This document shows positions 26,429 to 32,859 of a stretch of 57,095 nucleotides of DNA, in pieces (the stretch's first letter is position 1; each line of letters starts with the position of its first letter). The stretch spans positions 1 through 57,095 of the forward strand of contig JABDEM010000005.1 in the NCBI GenBank assembly GCA_013287085.1, read 5' to 3'. The notes under the pieces were generated by a model that saw only the letters and a program-made list of their open reading frames with translations, was not told the DNA's origin and searched no databases. Both the position numbers and the translations under genes were made by a program. This stretch comes from Gammaproteobacteria bacterium (GTDB lineage: Bacteria; Pseudomonadota; Gammaproteobacteria; DSM-16500).

Positions 26429-27517
26429 ATGAATCGCGTATTTAATTTTAGTCCAGGGCCTGCGATGTTGCCCGAAGAAGTCTTATTGCAAGCCCAAAAA
26501 GAGATGTTAGATTGGCAGGGAATAGGGATGTCGGTGATGGAAATAAGCCATCGCGGCACTGAATTTCAAACGGTCATGGAGCAATCTGAAGCGGATTTGC
26601 GCGAATTAATGTTAATTCCTGATAATTATAAGGTTTTATTTATAGCTGGCGGAGCTTCTACCCAGTTTGCCATGGTCCCCATTAACTTATTAGGCAAACG
26701 TAAAAAAGCCGATTATGCGGATACCGGTGTTTGGTCCCATAAGGCTGTATTAGAAGCTAAACATTTTGGTGAAATCAATGTGGCGGCTGAACCTGAAACA
26801 GTTGATGGATTATTGTGCATCCCCCCGCAAAAAAACTGGAAATTAGATATTGAAGCTGATTATTTGCATTACACGCCCAACGAAACAATCTCAGGGTTAG
26901 AGTTTAATTGGGTGCCCGAAACAGGCCCGGTTCCCTTGGTTGCCGATATGACATCCATGATTTTATCACGTGTCGTCAATGTAAAAGATTTCGGAATTAT
27001 TTATGCTGGCGCGCAAAAAAATCTGGGCCCTGCAGGCATGACGGTTGTTATTATTCGCGAAGATTTAATAAAAGATGCTATACCGGGTACGCCTACTTTA
27101 TATCATTATAAAAGCTATGCTGAAAACGAATCACTTTACAATACACCGCCTACTTACAATTGGTATTTAATGGGTTTAGTTTTTACTTGGACTAAAAAAC
27201 ACGGTGGCGTTAAAGCTTTTGAAATCATCAATCGTAGAAAAGCCAAAACACTTTATGATGTGATTGATCAATCGAATGGTTTTTATTTTAATGCTATACA
27301 TCCAAGTTGCCGCTCCATCATGAACGTGTCTTTTGATTTGGCGAACAAAGAATTGACGCCTGTTTTCTTAAACGAAGCGGAAAAAGCAGGATTAAAAAAT
27401 CTAAGAGGCCATAAAGTTGCCGGCGGCGTGCGTGCGAGTATTTATAATGCCATGCCGGAAGAGGGTGTGAATCGTCTAGCGCAATTGATGGTGGATTTTG
27501 CGAAGAGGAAGGGTTAG
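26429..27517 (+). CDS. serC: Phosphoserine aminotransferase
   Basis: 362 aa, the normal length. This PLP enzyme makes 3-phosphoserine from 3-phosphohydroxypyruvate and also serves pyridoxine synthesis. The N-terminal NFSPGPAMLPEEVL, the phosphate-binding GGASTQFAMVPINLL, the PLP-lysine block YAGAQKNLGPAG (K197) and TPPTYNWYLMGLVF identify it. The C-terminal RASIYNAMPEEGV is also typical. AAGGA precedes the ATG. It converges on the thioesterase gene with stops touching (27517/27518). Confidence 0.97.
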   Translation: MNRVFNFSPGPAMLPEEVLLQAQKEMLDWQGIGMSVMEISHRGTEFQTVMEQSEADLRELMLIPDNYKVLFIAGGASTQFAMVPINLLGKRKKADYADTGVWSHKAVLEAKHFGEINVAAEPETVDGLLCIPPQKNWKLDIEADYLHYTPNETISGLEFNWVPETGPVPLVADMTSMILSRVVNVKDFGIIYAGAQKNLGPAGMTVVIIREDLIKDAIPGTPTLYHYKSYAENESLYNTPPTYNWYLMGLVFTWTKKHGGVKAFEIINRRKAKTLYDVIDQSNGFYFNAIHPSCRSIMNVSFDLANKELTPVFLNEAEKAGLKNLRGHKVAGGVRASIYNAMPEEGVNRLAQLMVDFAKRKG

Positions 27518-28015
27518 TTACTTTTGCTTCTGCTGCAACCGAATATCACGTCTTTTTAACGCTGCTTCAAATCGTCTTTTTTGTACGTCAGTTTCGATAG
27601 TTAAGGGCGGCAGTTTGGTGGGTTTGCCTTTTTCATCGACAGCAACCATTGTAAAATAACTGGTATTTGTATGTCTTCTCTCATGCGTATAAAGATTTTC
27701 AGCAATAACACGCATGCCTACTTCTAAAGAGGTGTGGCCAACATAATTAACGCTGGCTTGAATGAAAACTAATTCGCCGACATGAATGGGTTCTTTAAAG
27801 ATGACTTGATCAACCGATAAAGTCACAATAAAATTCCCGGAAAATCTAGATGCACAAGCATAAGCAACGCGATCTAATAACATTAATAAGTAACCCCCAT
27901 GCACATTTCCTTGGAAGTTAGCCGTATCCGGCGTCATGATTTCCGACATGATTAATGAACGTCTATCATCCAGTTGAATCGACTCAGGCGTTTCTTTTGT
28001 TTTCATAAGGTTCAA
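27518..28015 (-). CDS. Hotdog-fold acyl-CoA thioesterase (YciA/BACH type)
   Basis: 165 aa. The hotdog core starts SEIMTPDTANFQGNVHGGYLLMLLD with the conserved Asn-x-His-Gly-Gly substrate block (about residues 38-44). It continues TLSVDQVIFKEPIHVGELV and the strand NYVGHTSLEVGMRV. These enzymes hydrolyse acyl-CoA to fatty acid and CoA in the cytoplasm; the chain-length preference is not visible. The start lies 32 nt inside the pterin dehydratase gene, so translation is probably coupled. Confidence 0.88.
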   Translation of the reverse strand: MNLMKTKETPESIQLDDRRSLIMSEIMTPDTANFQGNVHGGYLLMLLDRVAYACASRFSGNFIVTLSVDQVIFKEPIHVGELVFIQASVNYVGHTSLEVGMRVIAENLYTHERRHTNTSYFTMVAVDEKGKPTKLPPLTIETDVQKRRFEAALKRRDIRLQQKQK

Positions 28016-28343
28016 TTATCCCGTCAACTTTTTTAGCGCAAATAAAATCGTTTTCAGATAAGCCACCAAATGCGTGGGTAGTATAACGAACTAAGCAATG
28101 ATTATAGCCAACTTCTAAATCCGGATGGTGATTTTCAGTATTGGCCATCCAAGCAATCGCATTGACAAAACTCATGGTTTGATAATAATTCCGGAAATGA
28201 AAATCTTTGTGTATGCTTTTGTTGTCTGAGCTAACTTGCCAGCCAGCAGCTAATTGTTTTAAAAGCGTTTGAACTGCGTTATTATCCAGGGCCTTGCCAA
28301 TTCCTTCACACGGCAAACAACGTTTTTCTTCTAATCCGCTCAT
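27984..28343 (-). CDS. Pterin-4a-carbinolamine dehydratase
   Basis: 119 aa, slightly longer than the usual 95-118. The family signature TENHHPDLEVGYNHCLVRYTTH carries the catalytic His-His pair and the downstream His (about residues 72-93). It dehydrates 4a-hydroxytetrahydrobiopterin to recycle the cofactor of phenylalanine hydroxylase. No hydroxylase gene is in the window, so the partner must be elsewhere or the protein serves another pterin. It overlaps the downstream thioesterase by 32 nt and diverges from the pilin remnants. Confidence 0.93.
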   Translation of the reverse strand: MSGLEEKRCLPCEGIGKALDNNAVQTLLKQLAAGWQVSSDNKSIHKDFHFRNYYQTMSFVNAIAWMANTENHHPDLEVGYNHCLVRYTTHAFGGLSENDFICAKKVDGIIEPYENKRNA

Positions 28344-28402
28344 GTTTAAATTCCCAAAGTCTAATTTCTAATCATTATAACGTTTATAGGAGTTCAGAGT
28401 AA

Positions 28403-28537
28403 ATGAAAAAGAACCTAGGGTTTTCCCTATTAGAGGCTTTAATTGCGATGAGTTTGCTAGGGTTTGGCTTGCTCGCCTTTGATGCTATGCAAATGATGGC
28501 TTTAAAACAAATAACAGAGGCTGCAAAAAGAGCATGA
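28403..28537 (+). pseudogene. Truncated minor pilin, PilV-like N-terminus
   Basis: 44 aa. The start is a perfect type IV prepilin leader: MKKNLG^FSLLEALIAMSLLG, with Gly before the cut and Glu at mature position 5, followed by the usual hydrophobic helix. It stops after the helix, whereas PilV-type proteins run to 120-180 residues, so the whole globular domain is missing. It has an AGGAG ribosome site, and its stop overlaps the next start as ATGA, the classical coupling in pil operons. This looks like deletion of the 3' part with the junction kept in frame. A short functional peptide is the alternative. Confidence 0.65.
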
Positions 28538-28858
28538 AAAAAAATGGCGGTTTAACATTGATTGAGTTACTGATGACTTTGGTTATTAATGTTTGGATCA
28601 TATGTTCAGTATTCTATGTTTATTTATACTCAGAAAAAATTTATCAAACTCAGCAAAAACTAATTCATCTAATAGAAAATAAAAAAATTATTTATCATCT
28701 ATTAGTTGATGATATTCATAATAGGGGAGCAATAGCATTACAAGATTATTATCTAGCTAAAAATCATGTTTTATATAAAAAAATAAAAGATCATGAGAAT
28801 GTAGCAATCATCGATAGTATCGAAAATTATCAATATTCAATTAAAGAAGGTTATTTTT

Positions 28859-28999
28859 ATGTGGAAATCTCAAAAAGGTATGGCATTAATTGTCGTTTTA
28901 ATTGCATTGGAAATCTTAATGTTAATGGGGCTGGCGATGTTGGAAGAAAGCTCGAAGGAAACGCATCTTCGTCATTGCGAGCGCAGCGAAGCAATCTAG
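28859..28999 (+). pseudogene. Truncated PilX-like minor pilin interrupted by a repeat
   Basis: 46 aa, too short for routine gene calling. It starts with AAAGAAGG and then MWKSQKG^MALIVVLIALEIL. The helix lacks Glu5, as in PilX and GspK proteins, and continues MLMGLAMLEESSKETHLR, as in PilX. The frame then enters the repeat at 28970 and stops at once (HCERSEAI). PilX normally has 150-200 residues. The order PilV-PilW-PilX is that of the Legionella and Pseudomonas minor pilin operon; no PilY1 or PilE follows. Confidence 0.6.
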
Positions 29000-29000
29000 G
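28970..29000. repeat. Short dispersed repeat of the GTCATTGCGAGCG type
   Basis: The segment CGTCATTGCGAGCGCAGCG and the following AAGCAATCTAGG is a well-known short interspersed sequence found in many bacterial genomes, including Rickettsia and other host-associated groups. It has partial dyad symmetry (ATTGC with GCAAT at the ends). Here it ends the PilX-like frame and supplies the last residues of the PilW-like frame. Only one copy lies in this window, so its mobility is known from general knowledge, not seen here. Confidence 0.65.
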
Positions 29001-29065
29001 ATTTTTGGCGCGGCTTTATTAGCAGAAATTGCTTAGAAGAAAATTGAATAATTGTTACATTTGCA

Positions 29066-29174
29066 GAGAAAAGCGGGGAGGCACGAGACCTCCCCCTACA
29101 CTTCTAGCCTAAATAGAGGTCTGTGATAATGGCAAGAAGTGTAGGGGCACCTCTCGTGGGTGCCCGCTTTTCTC
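29066..29174. repeat. MITE-like inverted repeat with structured arms
   Basis: Two 40-bp arms (29066-29105 and 29135-29174) are inverted copies with six mismatches, separated by 29 bp. Each arm also holds its own small hairpin: GGGAGG with CCTCCC on the left, GGGCACC with GGTGCCC on the right, around a shared CACGAGA-type loop. All six arm mismatches lie in these inner stems, and they are compensatory in pairs. There is no coding potential inside. It occupies most of the gap between the pilin remnants and the hydrolase gene. Confidence 0.75.
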
Positions 29175-29225
29175 GGCGAATTAGGTAACCTTTACAGTAA
29201 TGAAGAAATAGTGCGGACTAGTATT

Positions 29226-30692
29226 TTAAATATACTGTATCTGTTTAATGCTAGAAACAGGTTTTATAGTATGATTTTCGTTTTTCCATAAGCTATAGAG
29301 TGTTTCTTTATTTCTCGCATAAAATTTAGGTAAATTATCAATCCCACAAACAAATTTAGTCAGGTCTTTGTAAGAAACTTCCTTATTTCGTTTGCAGCCA
29401 ATAAGATCTTTAAGTCCTGAAAATGTGGGGTCATTTAATAATTCAACCAGTTTATTGCCCGAAGTAGAAGTAGTAAAGAATAAAGAGCTTCTGTCTCTTT
29501 GTAAGCTAAGAGCAATGATATTTCTTAGCGCATTTTTTAAATCTTCCTCTTTCCATTCGCTATTTTTTTCTAGCTGGCGTAAGAAATCCTTTAAAATAGC
29601 TCCTTTGGTGCCTTGTTGGCTGCAAGTTGTCATGGAAGAGAGCGTTTTATTCGCGAGTGATTGAAGTTGGTCGTGAATGGTATCAACACTTTTATCAATA
29701 GGTTTTGAATGGTCACTGGCGCTTTTGACAAGTTGAAGCGCGCAATCGTCATTTCCATGTTTATGAAGCTTTTTCCTTTTTTTGTGGTCTAAGTTTAGAT
29801 AGGGTTTATTTTTATGGGTTTTTATAACGGAGGTTTCTTCATCATGAGTTGATTTTTGAGAAGGTTCTACGATGGATAAATTCTGGATTCTATAAATTTC
29901 TAATAATATATCGTCTTTTTGTGCTTTGTTAATTATGGCTTTATCAATGAATAATTCCTGTATTATTTCTTTAAAATGACAGCCTAATTTTTCTAATTGT
30001 TCTTGAATGCGAATAAAAGTCACAAAAGATTTTTCTTTGAAGGTGATTTTGTTTTTTTCTACTATTTGATATTGAGCGTCTGAATGCTCTCCTACAATCA
30101 CATCCTGATAGACTTGGCACTGAGGAGGAAAAGTCGGTAGTATGGGATCAAAAGGGAGGTGTTTTTGACGGCTATTAGTACTTCTGCTATTTGGGTACAA
30201 AACAAAAACGCTTTTAAGATTTTGGCAATGTGATAAATCTTTAGCTTTGCGTGCGCCAATTCTTTCTGCTCGGTCTAATTTTCGTGCCAAATGAGTATTT
30301 CCAGGAACTGGGTCTACTAATACTAAATGGGATTCTAGATATTCTTCAGTAAATCCCGATAATTCTTGGATCATTCTTAGAGCTGAAATTCCACCACGAC
30401 TATGTCCATAAACAATGAGTTTTACTTTTTTGCCGGCTTTTATATGTTCCCTAATTTTAGGAGCAACCTTATAAAAAGGTGCATCTACCCCTGTTCCAAA
30501 AATCCCCTTTCCAGATGAGAGAGGATGAGTAACAGCGCAACCTGAAAAGCCCATTTTGTCGGGGTTTTCATCCAGTTCATGCAGTAAACCGCCCAGATTA
30601 TCTTGATTATCTATACTATGGTTTGTGCCACTGATATAGACAGTGAGAATGATGGTATTATCATCTTGATTTTTTTGCTCGGATTGGGGCAT
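29226..30692 (-). CDS. Alpha/beta hydrolase (lipase-like) with helical C-terminal half, effector candidate
   Basis: 488 aa. The N-terminal 210 residues are an alpha/beta hydrolase: nucleophile elbow YGHSRGG (S98), then LVLVDPVPGN (candidate acid D127) and GEHSDAQYQ (candidate H203). An early TVYISGTNHS strand and loop would form the oxyanion side. GHSRGG is common in phospholipase-like secreted toxins. Residues 215-488 are helical, Lys-rich and unlike anything I know. It lacks a signal peptide, so any export would need a specialised system such as type IV secretion. The promoter carries CTTAAG-N5-CTTAAG 10 nt before the -10. Esterase or lipase activity is likely; substrate and host role are inference. 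Confidence 0.75.
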   Translation of the reverse strand: MPQSEQKNQDDNTIILTVYISGTNHSIDNQDNLGGLLHELDENPDKMGFSGCAVTHPLSSGKGIFGTGVDAPFYKVAPKIREHIKAGKKVKLIVYGHSRGGISALRMIQELSGFTEEYLESHLVLVDPVPGNTHLARKLDRAERIGARKAKDLSHCQNLKSVFVLYPNSRSTNSRQKHLPFDPILPTFPPQCQVYQDVIVGEHSDAQYQIVEKNKITFKEKSFVTFIRIQEQLEKLGCHFKEIIQELFIDKAIINKAQKDDILLEIYRIQNLSIVEPSQKSTHDEETSVIKTHKNKPYLNLDHKKRKKLHKHGNDDCALQLVKSASDHSKPIDKSVDTIHDQLQSLANKTLSSMTTCSQQGTKGAILKDFLRQLEKNSEWKEEDLKNALRNIIALSLQRDRSSLFFTTSTSGNKLVELLNDPTFSGLKDLIGCKRNKEVSYKDLTKFVCGIDNLPKFYARNKETLYSLWKNENHTIKPVSSIKQIQYI

Positions 30693-30724
30693 CTCGTTTT
30701 GCTCTATTTATTTATAGTTAATAA

Positions 30725-30757
30725 ATTGTATCATTCAAAGCTTAAGAAAACCTTAAG
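30725..30757 (-). promoter_or_regulatory. PmrA-box promoter of the hydrolase gene
   Basis: Minus strand: CTTAAG (30757-30752), GTTTT, CTTAAG (30746-30741), 10 nt beginning CTTT, then -10 TACAAT (30730-30725). Spacing and the CTTT after the second half-site are the same as in the promoter at 11414-11446. The predicted transcript starts near 30718, about 26 nt before the ATG. A third half-site-like CTTAAT lies at 30765-30770 on the side of the divergent gene. Because CTTAAG is its own complement, the box could also serve the plus strand. Confidence 0.7.
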
Positions 30758-30858
30758 AGCGATTCTTAATAAATTAGTCAATAAAATTAAATACTTATAA
30801 AATGGCAAAGGCTGGTTTTTGGCCTATAATTAAAAGAGTAGCAAAAAGAGGAAAGATT

Positions 30859-32859
30859 ATGCCCCAATTAATAAAAGCTCAGGCCGAATTGTTAGAATCC
30901 TATATAGGTGTGATTCCCGCAGAATCTAAACCGGTTGAAGAAAAGTCGGATGAGGAACCACCTACGGGTATATATCTGGATGCTGTTACCGATTCCGATG
31001 CTTTTGATTGGGGAACTAAAATTCTCTATTTAAAAAAAGCCGTGACAGAATCCCCGAAGGATTTTAGAGAATCGATTGATAGATTAGGGGAGTTATCTAA
31101 AGCCCAATTAGATGTCGTAGAGTCGCTTAAGTTTATCAATGATATTTGTTTTAATAATTTGGTTCGATACAGTTATAAAACACCGGCGAGTGATCTTGCT
31201 CCCGAAGGGGTTGAACAAAAATCAGATAAATTGGCGCTTGAAGTTTATTTTAAAAATGTAGGTGATACAAACCCAGATCTTATAAAAGAAATAGTCAGCC
31301 AGGCTATCGCAGCGCGTGCGGAAGAATTGACTAAAGCACATCCCGAAGCAGAACAGCAAATGGCCGCTCGATTAGCAAATAAAGATAAAATTGAGCCGAA
31401 TGATGCGTGGCGGGTCACGCTTGATTTGCCGGATAAACAAAAAATGGATTCTCGCATCATCTCTTTACGTGTGCATTTTAATCAATTTGTTAAGTTAGAT
31501 TACGCGGTTTATCATGCTCGTCGAATTGAAAATGCGCAAATGTTGAGAGACCAGCGAAACAAAAAACATGAAATAATTTATGATATTCTAGAACACATTT
31601 CTGATGCAAAATTGAATGAAATATTTGAAAATGATCTTGCATTATTTAAAGATATGCAGGACAACCAATCGTTTGCTAGCAGGGATTTAGTAGAGTTTCT
31701 TATCAATGAACTTGATCCAAAAGTGCTTAAAAAAATAATAAAACAAAATCCCAAAATCGTTCTGAAATTAGCTTTTTATGATTATTCTTCTTTAGAAAAG
31801 CAAGACATTCTATGTAAAAAAATAGGTCAAAAACTCCTATATGAGAGCATTGAAGTAAAAAAACAATTTACACGTTATGATACTTTACATTATAGACTTC
31901 AAAATTATATTGCTACTTCTCCCATTTTACTTTTTCAAATTAACAAAGCTATCCCGGCTGATTATTACAAGAAATATGATTTTATATTACTGCCGGTAGA
32001 AACTGCCAGAAAGAAACCCGCCTATTTTGTTAAATCATTATCTTCCTATTTTGAAAAGTATGGAAAAGAAATATATCAACCTAAAGAATGGTTAAATACG
32101 ATTCAGGAAGGCATTGCTACTTTACAGGCAACTCCAGGAAACGAAAAATATGTTGATCAGTTGCTAGAGCTTAAAGCAAAAGTGCATATGATAGCAGCTT
32201 TCCAAAACCCAACTGAATTAGGCGCTCAAACTAAATTAGCACAAGCGTGTTATTTGCAATTGAGCTCAGCGGAATCGTTAAGCCAAGAGACTAATTTAAA
32301 TGCGGGTGAGTATTTGTGTAATTTAGCCAGAAGAACTTCAGATGAGCAAGCCAAAGTCGATTATCTTATTCGCGGATTAGAACATTTGCGCGCAGCAGCA
32401 GAAGCGGGGAATAAAGATGCTCCTAAGCTTATCGTTGATTTTATTGCTGTGGCTTTAGAAAAAGACGTCCCTGCATCGAGAGCCACAAGAGTGAATGAAA
32501 CTCATTATCAACAAGCACTATTAAAATTATATACTAAAAAACTTGATTCATATTTGGCAAAAAGAGAACAATCCTCCTCCTGGTTGCCCACTGTTTTTGG
32601 CTACTCTAAGAGTGATTTTGATTTAAGACAACGCTATAAAACCGCACTTGATGCAGCAAAAGATCCTGAGGCAAAAAGTAAAATTATTGAGAGAGCATTA
32701 AAGGATCCAAATATTATCAAAGGTAAACGTCATGAATTTGCAGATATTTTACGCGGAATTCTCGGTGCGCAACGAAATTTAACAAAATTAAGTGAATTCG
32801 ATTCTGCGCCTAAAATCACTGAAGAAAAGCCTGAAAGAAGACGTCGAAGAAGTATTTAA
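30859..32859 (+). CDS. Large helical protein, unknown, effector candidate
   Basis: 666 aa from the ATG at 30859. I prefer this to the ATG at 30802 (685 aa) because AAAGAGGAAAG precedes it at the right distance, a perfect TATAAT (30825-30830) lies between the two, and the upper ATG has no ribosome site. The protein is almost entirely helical and charged, without signal peptide or membrane segment. Residues about 455-545 (ELGAQTKLAQACYLQ, LEHLRAAAEAGNKDA) resemble degenerate TPR or Sel1-type helix pairs, which bind proteins. The C-terminus is acidic then RRRRRS. It is divergent from the hydrolase across the PmrA box and its last 4 nt overlap the converging AddA-like gene. Effector status is inference. 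Confidence 0.75.
   Translation: MPQLIKAQAELLESYIGVIPAESKPVEEKSDEEPPTGIYLDAVTDSDAFDWGTKILYLKKAVTESPKDFRESIDRLGELSKAQLDVVESLKFINDICFNNLVRYSYKTPASDLAPEGVEQKSDKLALEVYFKNVGDTNPDLIKEIVSQAIAARAEELTKAHPEAEQQMAARLANKDKIEPNDAWRVTLDLPDKQKMDSRIISLRVHFNQFVKLDYAVYHARRIENAQMLRDQRNKKHEIIYDILEHISDAKLNEIFENDLALFKDMQDNQSFASRDLVEFLINELDPKVLKKIIKQNPKIVLKLAFYDYSSLEKQDILCKKIGQKLLYESIEVKKQFTRYDTLHYRLQNYIATSPILLFQINKAIPADYYKKYDFILLPVETARKKPAYFVKSLSSYFEKYGKEIYQPKEWLNTIQEGIATLQATPGNEKYVDQLLELKAKVHMIAAFQNPTELGAQTKLAQACYLQLSSAESLSQETNLNAGEYLCNLARRTSDEQAKVDYLIRGLEHLRAAAEAGNKDAPKLIVDFIAVALEKDVPASRATRVNETHYQQALLKLYTKKLDSYLAKREQSSSWLPTVFGYSKSDFDLRQRYKTALDAAKDPEAKSKIIERALKDPNIIKGKRHEFADILRGILGAQRNLTKLSEFDSAPKITEEKPERRRRRSI

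Larger units (their letters stand above)
28534..29022 (+). pseudogene. Truncated minor pilin, PilW-like
   Basis: The frame codes for 162 aa, but only about the first 108 look genuine. It begins MKKNGG^LTLIELLMTLVIN, a prepilin cleavage site with Glu5 as in PilW. PilW proteins usually exceed 200 residues. From residue 109 the frame runs through the start of the PilX-like gene in another phase and then into a mobile repeat. The repeat yields the telltale tail SSLRAQRSNLGF, which is an artefact of the repeat and not a domain. A normal stop before the PilX start has been lost, or the gene has an internal deletion. Confidence 0.6.

Noticed and set aside
28880..29022. C-terminal segment ending SSLRAQRSNLGFLARLY taken as a protein domain
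   Set aside because: It is the translation of a dispersed DNA repeat and of the PilX-like gene in the wrong frame.
30603..30800. 65-aa plus-strand frame over the PmrA-box region
   Set aside because: It overlaps the start of the hydrolase gene antisense and the promoter; no ribosome site, no coding pattern.
30802..30858. Longer start of the 666-aa protein
   Set aside because: No ribosome site before 30802; a perfect -10 and AAAGAGGAAAG lie between it and the ATG at 30859.
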